Positions 1 through 7,128 of a DNA stretch of 45,459 nt are shown piece by piece (the stretch's first letter is position 1; each line of letters begins with the position of its first letter). A program made the translations under genes and the position numbers. This stretch comes from Ochrovirga pacifica (lineage in GTDB: Bacteria; Bacteroidota; Bacteroidia; Flavobacteriales; Flavobacteriaceae), in NCBI RefSeq assembly GCF_000220525.1, contig NZ_AFPK01000018.1, positions 1-45,459 of the forward strand, read 5' to 3'. The notes under the pieces were generated by a model. The model searched no databases and had not been told where the DNA came from. It saw only the letters and a list, made by a program, of their open reading frames with translations.

Positions 1-33
1 TCCGCTTTTATTTGTTAAAAGCGGATTTTTTTA
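1..33 (+). terminator. Bidirectional rho-independent terminator
   Basis: A 10-bp perfect stem (1-10 with 16-25, arms TCCGCTTTTA and TAAAAGCGGA) with a 5-nt loop is followed on the plus strand by a run of T. It would end a plus-strand gene lying before the window. It also sits directly after the xerD stop on the minus strand, where an A-rich/T-rich flank allows use in that direction too. Confidence 0.8.
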
Positions 34-927
34 TTTCTGAGCTCTAGGATGGTATTGGTTTACAACTTCGGCCAAACGAGAGCTGTCCATATGCAAGTAT
101 ACTTCGGTTGTGGTAATGCTTTCGTGTCCTAAAAGCGTTTTGATAACTGTTAAATCTGCCCCACCTTGTAATAAATGCGATGCAAAAGAATGACGAAAGG
201 TGTGAGGACTTATATTTTTTTTCAAATTTATTTTTTCTGCCAATTGTTTAATGATGGTATAGATCATGACACGGGTTAAAGCGTTCCCTCTTCGATTTAA
301 AAAAATAATATCTTCATTTCCTTTTTTAGGAGGAGTCAATTCACGATGATTTTGTAAGTAGTTTTCAATGAAGTTTTGGGTATACAGTCCAATAGGAACT
401 AAACGTTGTTTATTTCCTTTTCCTGTAACTTTAATAAACCCCTCGTTAAAGTATAGGTCAGATATTTTAAGTTCAATCAATTCTGACACTCGCAAACCAC
501 AACCGTACAAAGTTTCTAGAATGGTTCTGTTTCTTTCGCCTTGCGGATGCGATAAATCTATTCCATCAATCAATAAATTAATTTCTTCTTCGCTTAGTGT
601 ATCGGGTAAATGTAAACCTATTTTAGGGGCTTCTATTAACAGCATTGGGTTGTCTTTTCTATAATCTTCTAAAACCAAATACTCAAAAAAAGCATTGAGC
701 CCAGATAGCAGTCTTGCTTGCGATCTTGTTTTATGTGTTTTCGAATATTCGTAGATAAAGTGTTGTAAATCTGAAACCTTTATATCTACAGGGTTTAAGT
801 TTGTGTCTTTGTAAAAGAAAGACAAATGCTCACAATCATTTTGATAGTTGATACGTGTATTTTCAGAAAGTCCTCTTTCAATCAACAGATATTCGGTAAA
901 TTTTTTTATGTAGTGTTTCCAAGTCAT
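31..927 (-). CDS. xerD: Site-specific tyrosine recombinase XerD/XerC
   Basis: Tyrosine recombinase that, with its partner, resolves chromosome dimers at dif by strand exchange. The 298 residues match the family length: an N-terminal SAM-like core-binding domain (about 1-95) and a C-terminal catalytic domain (about 108-290). All catalytic residues are visible: R146 in GCGLRVSEL, K170 in the beta-hairpin VTGKGNKQR, H242 and R245 in PHTFRHSFASH, H268 in LLGHES and the nucleophile Y277. There is no integrase-type DNA-binding extension and no flanking mobile-element structure, so a housekeeping Xer protein is more likely than a phage integrase. Flavobacterial genomes often place this gene divergently from aroQ, as here. 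XerC and XerD cannot be separated firmly by eye. Confidence 0.9.
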   Translation of the reverse strand: MTWKHYIKKFTEYLLIERGLSENTRINYQNDCEHLSFFYKDTNLNPVDIKVSDLQHFIYEYSKTHKTRSQARLLSGLNAFFEYLVLEDYRKDNPMLLIEAPKIGLHLPDTLSEEEINLLIDGIDLSHPQGERNRTILETLYGCGLRVSELIELKISDLYFNEGFIKVTGKGNKQRLVPIGLYTQNFIENYLQNHRELTPPKKGNEDIIFLNRRGNALTRVMIYTIIKQLAEKINLKKNISPHTFRHSFASHLLQGGADLTVIKTLLGHESITTTEVYLHMDSSRLAEVVNQYHPRAQK

Positions 928-933
928 GAATAG

Positions 934-966
934 TAAAAGTAGAAATATTTTTAAAAGTACAGCAAA
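934..966 (-). promoter_or_regulatory. Candidate xerD promoter (Bacteroidota type)
   Basis: On the minus strand a TACTTTTA box (941 to 934) resembles the -7 consensus TAnnTTTG, and a TTTG (966 to 963) lies 21 nt upstream as a -33 element. The -7 box ends only 7 nt before the start codon, so the leader would be almost absent. One mismatch to the consensus keeps this tentative. Confidence 0.35.
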
Positions 967-994
967 GCTTTTTATGCCTACAATGTTTTTTTAT

Positions 995-1002
995 TACATT
1001 TG
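995..1002 (+). promoter_or_regulatory. aroQ -7 promoter box TACATTTG
   Basis: An exact match to the Bacteroidota -7 consensus TAnnTTTG lies 23 nt before the aroQ ATG. The -33 region (around 971-976) is T-rich but has no clear TTTG. Confidence 0.45.
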
Positions 1003-1025
1003 ACAACACTTGATTTTTTGAAATT

Positions 1026-1445
1026 ATGAAATTATTGATTTTAAACGGACCTAATTTAAACTTATTAGGAAAACGTGAGCCGGAAATTTATGGAACTCAG
1101 ACTTTTGAGCAGTATTTTGAAAATTTAAAGGAGAAATACAAACAGGTGGATTTGAGTTACTATCAATCTAATAGCGAAGGGGCTTTGATCGATAAAATTC
1201 ATGAAGTTGGTTTTTCTTACGATGGTATTGTTATGAATGCAGGAGCGTATACTCATACTTCGGTAGCTATTGCCGATGCGATTAGTGGTATTAACACTCC
1301 TGTAATAGAAGTGCATATTTCTAACGTTCATAAAAGAGAAAGTTTTAGGCATCACTCATTCTTATCTCCTGTTTGCAAAGGAGTAATTTTGGGGTTTGGT
1401 TTGCAAAGCTATGAGTTGGCTTTACAGAGTTTTATTTCTGCATAG
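1026..1445 (+). CDS. aroQ: Type II 3-dehydroquinate dehydratase
   Basis: Converts 3-dehydroquinate to 3-dehydroshikimate in the shikimate pathway, acting as a cytosolic dodecamer in the known family. At 139 residues it is full length for type II enzymes. The N-terminal NGPNLNLLGKREPEIYG motif holds the lid arginine (R17) and the catalytic tyrosine (Y22). YQSNSEG, NAGAYTHTS (N71, H77) and EVHISN (H97) supply the substrate-binding and catalytic residues. The start is set by a Met directly before the family's LLILNGPNLNLLG strand. It is divergent from xerD, and its last 14 nt overlap the 3' end of the convergent DUF4105 gene. Confidence 0.95.
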   Translation: MKLLILNGPNLNLLGKREPEIYGTQTFEQYFENLKEKYKQVDLSYYQSNSEGALIDKIHEVGFSYDGIVMNAGAYTHTSVAIADAISGINTPVIEVHISNVHKRESFRHHSFLSPVCKGVILGFGLQSYELALQSFISA

Positions 1446-2568
1446 CAACAAAGTAATACATAGGAAGTAAACCTAAGGCAAACAGATAAATAGGAAGGTT
1501 AAAAATTTGGTATCCAATTGCTGCTATCCATACAAAAGCAAAAGCAAAACTTACAAACAACCAAATAATTTTTGACTGGAATTGTTTTGATACAAATGGC
1601 AATGCCATCAACAGTGGATTTGCCCATAGAATATTAAAATTCATTTTTGTGGTACTGTGATCTGTTAGAAACCAAAGGGCAAAAATTACCAAGCCAGTAA
1701 TTCCGTAAAGAATGCTAAGAGAGTAAAACCAAAGACGACCTTTCTTTTTAATAAATAGAAAATACAAGCTAGTGAATAAGAGGGCAAGCGAAACAAAAAT
1801 TGGACTTATAAAAAAGTTTGTTTTTGGAATCTCTAAATGGTAATCTGGAAGTAAAAAGTGATCTTTTGCCACAATAGCTTTGTTGTTAAGCGTGCTGTTG
1901 CTTATTCCTAAATGCACATAGTCAGGTAAAAACATATACTGCTTAAACGTTGCTTTTTTGTCGATTACTGCCCCTAGAGCTAAATCTATACCAAAGGTTC
2001 CCCAAGAATTATGGGCTAAATATTGATGAATTAAATCTCGGTGGGTATAATCTTTCGGAAATTTGCTATAATCAAACTGGATGTTACCAATACTTTTTTC
2101 AATAACTTCGTACATTTTATTAGCACAGTTGTCATAAAAAAAATCGTAATAGTATTTTTTGTTTTCGGGTAAAGCATTCCATTCCAAAAAGTCAAATACT
2201 TGTTGGTTTTCTTCTGTAGTTAAATTTAGAATTTGTTCTTTTACCCATCTTTTTTCTATGTAATATCTGTACGGAAAGTATTTGTAATCGTACACAGAAA
2301 GTTCGTACAACAGTTGTCCTCTGGTAAATTTTAGATAAAAATTGGGAGTATCAAAATCAAAAGTTCCGTAATTGTAAACCTTGTCAATATTATTTTCAGG
2401 GTCTTTAATTCTCATGGCACTATGTCCAAACTGCGAATACAATTCGTTTTGACCAGGGGCACAAGTCAATATACTTACTTTTGCTTGTGATGATAATTGT
2501 ATGCTGGAAGGAGATTGAGCTACACTTAACAAAGAGCATAGGTATGTAAAATAAATCAAAAATCTCAT
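1432..2568 (-). CDS. DUF4105 family envelope protein
   Basis: The protein has 378 residues. A signal peptide (about 1-18) precedes a DUF4105 domain, recognised by the segments LTCAPGQNELYSQFGHSAMR, YNYGTFDFDTPNFYLKF and YYYDFFYDNCANKMYE. The conserved His and Cys/Asn arrangement looks NlpC/P60-like, which is an impression and not a shown activity. The C-terminal third (about 250-378) holds four or five hydrophobic helices, so the N-terminal domain probably faces the periplasm from the inner membrane. Its start codon overlaps the stop of the upstream PorV/PorQ-like gene (TAATG), which implies an operon and translational coupling. Its biochemical role is unknown to me. Confidence 0.8.
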   Translation of the reverse strand: MRFLIYFTYLCSLLSVAQSPSSIQLSSQAKVSILTCAPGQNELYSQFGHSAMRIKDPENNIDKVYNYGTFDFDTPNFYLKFTRGQLLYELSVYDYKYFPYRYYIEKRWVKEQILNLTTEENQQVFDFLEWNALPENKKYYYDFFYDNCANKMYEVIEKSIGNIQFDYSKFPKDYTHRDLIHQYLAHNSWGTFGIDLALGAVIDKKATFKQYMFLPDYVHLGISNSTLNNKAIVAKDHFLLPDYHLEIPKTNFFISPIFVSLALLFTSLYFLFIKKKGRLWFYSLSILYGITGLVIFALWFLTDHSTTKMNFNILWANPLLMALPFVSKQFQSKIIWLFVSFAFAFVWIAAIGYQIFNLPIYLFALGLLPMYYFVAMQK

Positions 2569-3653
2569 TATCTTAATTCGTTAAGTTCTAGTTTGATAGA
2601 AAAAATATTAGAATAATTAATTCCTGCACCTGCACCAACATTGGTAAGAGCATAATCTATGTATATTTTTTTAAATCGAATTCCAATTCCAATATTGGGT
2701 TCTAAGGTAAGGTCTTCGCTACCATCAAATTGCATTTCTTTTTGAAAATTTCCAAATCCAGTTCTTAGATAAATTCTATCAATGTAAGAAAGTTCAAAAC
2801 CAAGGTTGGGACTAAAACTAATGGCAGAAGTACTTACCAAATCGTTAGTTTGGGTAAACCTACCAATCAAATCTAAAGAGCTTAGCAAACTATAGTTTTT
2901 ATTAAAATGCTTAACAAAAGAAACCCCTAGTTGGAATTTAGGCAAGGTAATTTCATACTTTTCGGGTTTTTCTTGATTTTGTCCTTCCTCATTAGTTTGT
3001 GCATTGGCAATGTCTTTAAAAATAGTTTCGTCTACATTCCACGCAGTAAATGTGGTGGTTACATCTCTAATGGTAAGTCCAAAGTTGATGTTTTTATAGG
3101 TGTATTGAGCTCCAATATCAAAACCAAATCCGTGACCTATTGCAAAATCACCTATATTTCTACGAATCACTTTTGCATTAACTCCCACATTTAAGTTTAA
3201 CTTAGGAAAAGCTTTGGCGATACTTAAAATAGCGGCCATATCTGCAGAAGAAAAAGTTGTTATTTGATCGTAATTTATGTTTCCGTTGTTGTCAATTAAA
3301 TTTGTGGTGTTTAGTATGTTATCAACTCCTAATCGAATTACAGACACTGAAGTGGCAATTTCATCACGTTCTATGGGCAGAGCAGCTCCAAAATAATCAT
3401 AACTACCAATTCCTGCATAGAGAGAATTGTGCATGGCAGCAAATTCATAATCTTTTACGCTTATAACCCCAGCAGGATTCCAATAACCTGCCTCTACACC
3501 TTTTACAAAAGAGTTCACAGATTTGCTCATTCCCATGGCTCTTGCTCCAATTCCTATGTTTAAAAATTCGTTAGAATAACTACTAACCGTCTGTGCTTGC
3601 AATGCAAGACTAGGAATAAGGAATAAAAAGCTGTAAAAAAATAGTTTTTTCAA
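2568..3653 (-). CDS. PorV/PorQ-family outer-membrane protein
   Basis: The family comprises beta-barrel outer-membrane proteins, some of which (PorV, PorQ) work with type IX secretion. A signal peptide (LKKLFFYSFLFLIPSLALQAQ) is followed by NIGIGARAMGMSKS and GVEAGYWNPAG, the family hallmark, then alternating amphipathic strands and an ending in IKLELNELR. It is not PorV itself: the N-terminal block and length differ. The frame extends to a TTG at 3692, but that TTG lies inside a perfect TAnnTTTG box, so I take the TTG at 3653, which gives a normal signal peptide (361 residues). It is followed directly by the DUF4105 gene. The substrate is unknown. Confidence 0.8.
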   Translation of the reverse strand: MKKLFFYSFLFLIPSLALQAQTVSSYSNEFLNIGIGARAMGMSKSVNSFVKGVEAGYWNPAGVISVKDYEFAAMHNSLYAGIGSYDYFGAALPIERDEIATSVSVIRLGVDNILNTTNLIDNNGNINYDQITTFSSADMAAILSIAKAFPKLNLNVGVNAKVIRRNIGDFAIGHGFGFDIGAQYTYKNINFGLTIRDVTTTFTAWNVDETIFKDIANAQTNEEGQNQEKPEKYEITLPKFQLGVSFVKHFNKNYSLLSSLDLIGRFTQTNDLVSTSAISFSPNLGFELSYIDRIYLRTGFGNFQKEMQFDGSEDLTLEPNIGIGIRFKKIYIDYALTNVGAGAGINYSNIFSIKLELNELR

Positions 3654-3689
3654 ATTGATTTTTCTTAATGGTATTAAATGCCTGCTATG

Positions 3690-3697
3690 CAAATATA
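3690..3697 (-). promoter_or_regulatory. -7 box TATATTTG of the PorV/PorQ-like operon
   Basis: An exact TAnnTTTG match on the minus strand, about 37 nt before the proposed TTG start at 3653. Its position rules out the longer reading starting at 3692. Confidence 0.5.
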
Positions 3698-3791
3698 TTG
3701 TTTCAATTTAACAAAAGAAGTGAATTTTTAACGAACATGGTATCGTTAGAACACAAAACTATGATTAGATTTGTTTCAAAATCTAAAAATT

Positions 3792-4538
3792 ATGAAATTA
3801 CTTGGTTTCGTTCCTAATTTGTTGACTTTGTTAAACCTTCTTTCAGGTTGTTTGGGGGTTATTTATGCTGTAAACAATCGGGTACAATACGCTGTGATGT
3901 TTGTATTGCTAGGTATTTTCTTCGATTTTTTTGATGGTTTTGCCGCTAGAATTCTTAAAGTCCAAAGCGAATTAGGAAAACAATTAGATTCATTAGCCGA
4001 CATGGTTACAAGTGGTTTGGTACCTGGAATTGTGATGGTACAAATGATTTTAAAAGCAAGCAATCAAGAACCTTTAACGTATTTAAATACACTTACTAAT
4101 TTTCCGTGGCTGGCTATGTTGGGTATGGGAATAACCTTGGCTTCTTGTTACCGATTGGCAAACTTTAACATTGATGAAAATCAAAAAGAAAATTTTGTAG
4201 GATTGCCCACACCAGCCAATGCATTATTTGTATTGTCTTTGCCCTTAATGCATCAGTATCCGCAGTATCATTACATTAGTTATATTGTTGATAATATTTA
4301 TGTTTTACTATTGGTTACTGTATTAAGTTGCTATATGTTAAATGCAAAATTAGAATTGTTTGCTTTAAAGTTTAAGTCCTTTGGCTTTGCAGAAAATAAG
4401 TTAAAATATATTTTTTTAGTCCTTTGCTTGTTATTGATTTTAGTATTAAAATTAGCAGCAATTCCTAGTATTATTTTAATGTATTTACTACTTTCTATTT
4501 TTGATACAAAAAACAAAAAGCACAGAACAAAGAATTAG
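3792..4538 (+). CDS. pssA: CDP-diacylglycerol-serine O-phosphatidyltransferase
   Basis: Makes phosphatidylserine from CDP-diacylglycerol and serine, the first committed step to phosphatidylethanolamine, in the inner membrane. The CDP-alcohol phosphatidyltransferase signature DG-x2-AR-x8-G-x3-D-x3-D is complete in DGFAARILKVQSEL, GKQLD and SLAD. About eight hydrophobic helices follow the family pattern, and the N-terminal FVPNLLTLLNLLSGCLG is typical of PssA. The frame extends 21 nt upstream to a TTG, but the ATG at 3792 gives the usual MKLLGFVPNLLT start and is preferred (248 residues). It converges on lptB with 1 nt between the two stop codons and no visible terminator. Confidence 0.92.
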   Translation: MKLLGFVPNLLTLLNLLSGCLGVIYAVNNRVQYAVMFVLLGIFFDFFDGFAARILKVQSELGKQLDSLADMVTSGLVPGIVMVQMILKASNQEPLTYLNTLTNFPWLAMLGMGITLASCYRLANFNIDENQKENFVGLPTPANALFVLSLPLMHQYPQYHYISYIVDNIYVLLLVTVLSCYMLNAKLELFALKFKSFGFAENKLKYIFLVLCLLLILVLKLAAIPSIILMYLLLSIFDTKNKKHRTKN

Positions 4539-4539
4539 T

Positions 4540-5280
4540 TTAGTTTTTAAAGCGGTTTTCTTTTAATACAAAACTTTCACCTAAATATACACGTCTTACC
4601 ATTTCATCATCGGCTAATTCTTGTGGGGTTCCACTTTTTAAAATGCTTCCTTGGTACATTAAATACGTTTTGTCTGTTATGGCCAAAGTAGCTTGTACAT
4701 CGTGGTCTGTAATTAAAATACCGATATTTTTATTTTTTAAAGTAGCTACAATAGATTGAATGTCTTCAACTGCAATAGGATCGACTCCAGCAAAAGGTTC
4801 GTCTAATAAAATAAACTTAGGATCGGAAGCTAAACAACGAGCAATTTCGGTTCTACGTCTTTCTCCTCCAGAAAGCAAATCTCCTCGGTTGGTACGTACA
4901 TGGCCTAAGCTGAACTCTTCTATCAGTTCTTCTAATTTTTGTTTTTGTTCTGTTTTGCTTCTGTTGGTAAATTGCAAAACAGATAAGATGTTTTCTTCTA
5001 CAGATAATTTTCTAAAAACAGAAGCTTCTTGTGCCAAATAACCAATTCCGTGTTGTGCACGTTTGTACATGGCATAATTGGTAATGTCTTGATTGTCTAA
5101 ATAAATGGTTCCTTCATTGGGTTTTACCATTCCAACAATCATGTAAAAAGAAGTAGTTTTACCAGCACCATTGGGGCCTAAAAGTCCAATAATTTCTCCT
5201 TGTTCTACTTCTAAAGAAATTCCTTTAACGACTGTTCTACTACCGTATACTTTCTGAATATTATCTGCTCTTAAAATCAT
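4540..5280 (-). CDS. lptB: LPS export ABC transporter ATP-binding protein LptB
   Basis: ATPase of the LptB2FG complex that extracts LPS from the inner membrane and pushes it along the Lpt bridge. At 246 residues it is full length. Walker [10 protein letters not shown] (35-43), Q-loop Q84, signature LSGGE (136-140), Walker B FILLDEP (D160, E161) and the switch H193 in ITDHD are all present. [18 protein letters not shown] is typical of LptB rather than branched-chain amino-acid ATPases. It is the last gene of the kdsD-tatC-lptB operon, starting 3 nt after the tatC stop, and the kdsD link supports an LPS role. Confidence 0.92.
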   Translation of the reverse strand: MILRADNIQKVYGSRTVVKGISLEVEQGEIIGLLGPNGAGKTTSFYMIVGMVKPNEGTIYLDNQDITNYAMYKRAQHGIGYLAQEASVFRKLSVEENILSVLQFTNRSKTEQKQKLEELIEEFSLGHVRTNRGDLLSGGERRRTEIARCLASDPKFILLDEPFAGVDPIAVEDIQSIVATLKNKNIGILITDHDVQATLAITDKTYLMYQGSILKSGTPQELADDEMVRRVYLGESFVLKENRFKN

Positions 5281-5283
5281 AGA

Positions 5284-6090
5284 CTATGCTTCTTTTTGTT
5301 GCTTTTTAACAATAATTCTAGACACCCAGATACTAATTTCGTACAAGATTAAGATTGGAATTGCAACAATAATCTGACTAGCAACATCTGGAGGTGTAAT
5401 TACTGCAGCAACTATCAAAACCAATACCAAAGCATGTTTTCTATATTTTTTTAAAAATTCAGGTGTAATTAAACCAATTTTGGTTAAGAAATATACAACT
5501 AAAGGCAATTCAAAAACAATAGATACTCCTAACAGGGTATTGGTAATTAGACCTATATAACTATCAAATTGAAAGTTGTTTACAATTGCATCCGTTATTT
5601 GATAGTTGTAAAAGAAATATACAGACATGGGAGCAATTACGTAGTAGCTAAATAACAAACCAATAATTAACAAAAAAGTAGCAATAAAAATAAAGCCTTT
5701 ACTTTTTTGACGTTCTTTAGGTGTTAAACCTGGCATAATAAACTTCATCATTTCCCAAATAATATAAGGAAACGCAAGAATGGCACCTAAAATAAAACTG
5801 GTCCACAAGGCATTCATTAACTGATTTGTGGGCGATAAACTTTGTAGTTTAGAGTTAAGTTCTAAATTGCAAAAGCTACTGTCTATTCCTATTTTAGTAA
5901 ATACCTCACAAAACCATTGATAGGTAGCAAAATCAGATTCTAAGTGTGCTAATAAAAAATGATTGTACACTTGTTTTTGAAATACAAATAAGATAATAGC
6001 AAATAAAAACACACAGATGGTAGATCTTACCAAATGCCATCTTAATTCTTCAAGATGGTCTAAAAAAGACATTTCTTTGGTATCGCTCAT
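5284..6090 (-). CDS. tatC: Sec-independent protein translocase TatC
   Basis: Membrane receptor of the twin-arginine pathway, which exports folded proteins. The N-terminal MSFLDHLEELRWHLVRS is the conserved TatC cytoplasmic segment with its essential glutamate. Six transmembrane helices follow, with the conserved FMMPG-like loop seen as FIMPGLTPKERQKS and the segment PPDVASQIIVAIP near the C-terminus. The 268 residues fit the family. It begins 3 nt after the kdsD stop and ends 3 nt before lptB. No tatA/tatB gene is nearby. Confidence 0.93.
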   Translation of the reverse strand: MSDTKEMSFLDHLEELRWHLVRSTICVFLFAIILFVFQKQVYNHFLLAHLESDFATYQWFCEVFTKIGIDSSFCNLELNSKLQSLSPTNQLMNALWTSFILGAILAFPYIIWEMMKFIMPGLTPKERQKSKGFIFIATFLLIIGLLFSYYVIAPMSVYFFYNYQITDAIVNNFQFDSYIGLITNTLLGVSIVFELPLVVYFLTKIGLITPEFLKKYRKHALVLVLIVAAVITPPDVASQIIVAIPILILYEISIWVSRIIVKKQQKEA

Positions 6091-6093
6091 AGT

Positions 6094-7056
6094 TTAAAAA
6101 ATTCCTTCCTTTATTAAATCGTGAATGTGTATAATTCCTTGGTAATTGTTTTTAGAATCTACAACAATAAGTTGAGAAATACTGTTGTCTTCCATTTGTT
6201 CCATTGCGTGAATGGCCATTTCGTCAATTGCAATGGTTTTAGGAGCAGTAGACATAATGTCTTTGGCTGTTAAACCTACAAATTGATCATTTTTGTTTAG
6301 CATTCGTCTAATATCCCCATCGGTAATGATTCCCACCAATTTTCCTTGGTCTAAAACAGCAGTTGCTCCCAAACGTTTGTTAGAAATTTCTAACAAGGTT
6401 TCTTTAATATCGGTTTGTATACTTACTTGCGGAACTTCGTTGTTAGCCACCAAATCACTTACTCTTAAATACAATCGTTTTCCTAAGGCACCACCAGGGT
6501 GGTATTTGGCAAAATCCTTACTTGTAAACTCATTTAGCTCCAAAAGAGTTACAGCAATAGCATCACCCATCACTAATTGTGCGGTGGTACTGGTGGTAGG
6601 TGCTAGGTTGTTTGGGCAAGCTTCTTTAGGTACATAAGTGTTAAGAACAAAATTAGCTTGTTGTGCCAAAAAAGAATCTGTATTTCCTGTAATGGCTATA
6701 ATAGGATTATCGTTTCTTTTAATTAATGGTATTAGAACTTTTATTTCTGGAGTATTTCCACTCTTAGAAATGCAAATCACCACATCATCTTTTTGAATCA
6801 TTCCCAAATCTCCGTGAATAGCATCTGCAGCATGCATAAAAATTGCAGGGGTTCCTGTAGAGTTTAAGGTAGCTACAATCTTAGTAGCAATGGTAGCACT
6901 TTTACCAATTCCTGTAATTACAACCCTTCCTTTACTATTTAAAATACAATTTATAGCATTTTCAAAATCAGAGTCAATTAAATTCGTTAAATTAGCAATA
7001 GCATTGCTTTCTAGCTCAATAGTTTTCTTAGCAATAGAAAGTATATTGTTGTTCAA
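6094..7056 (-). CDS. kdsD: D-arabinose 5-phosphate isomerase (KpsF/GutQ family)
   Basis: Interconverts ribulose 5-phosphate and arabinose 5-phosphate, the first step to Kdo for LPS. A SIS sugar-isomerase domain (about 35-180) contains VVITGIGKSATIATKI, HAADAIHGDLGM and the phosphate-binding CISKSGNTPE. Two CBS domains (about 205-320) contain GIITDGDIRR and IIHIHDLIKEGI. The length of 320 is normal. It heads an operon with tatC and lptB and is divergent from recQ; pairing with lptB agrees with a Kdo/LPS role. Confidence 0.93.
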   Translation of the reverse strand: MNNNILSIAKKTIELESNAIANLTNLIDSDFENAINCILNSKGRVVITGIGKSATIATKIVATLNSTGTPAIFMHAADAIHGDLGMIQKDDVVICISKSGNTPEIKVLIPLIKRNDNPIIAITGNTDSFLAQQANFVLNTYVPKEACPNNLAPTTSTTAQLVMGDAIAVTLLELNEFTSKDFAKYHPGGALGKRLYLRVSDLVANNEVPQVSIQTDIKETLLEISNKRLGATAVLDQGKLVGIITDGDIRRMLNKNDQFVGLTAKDIMSTAPKTIAIDEMAIHAMEQMEDNSISQLIVVDSKNNYQGIIHIHDLIKEGIF

Positions 7057-7097
7057 AGTTGTAATTTTTTGTTTAAAAAAGTTATATTCTTAAATTG

Positions 7098-7105
7098 CAA
7101 ATGTA
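7098..7105 (-). promoter_or_regulatory. kdsD operon -7 box TACATTTG
   Basis: An exact TAnnTTTG match continuing as TTTGCAA, 41 nt before the kdsD start on the minus strand. A -33 element is not clear. It lies in the 72-bp divergent gap to recQ. Confidence 0.5.
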
Positions 7106-7128
7106 TTTAAAATAAGCATACCATTATT

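Noticed and set aside
31..927. Phage or integron integrase marking a mobile element
   Set aside because: Standard Xer length, aroQ as neighbour, and no attachment repeats, tRNA or phage genes nearby.
2568..3653. Assignment as PorV of the type IX secretion system
   Set aside because: The family resemblance is clear, but the N-terminal block, length and neighbours do not match PorV, so only the PorV/PorQ family is claimed.
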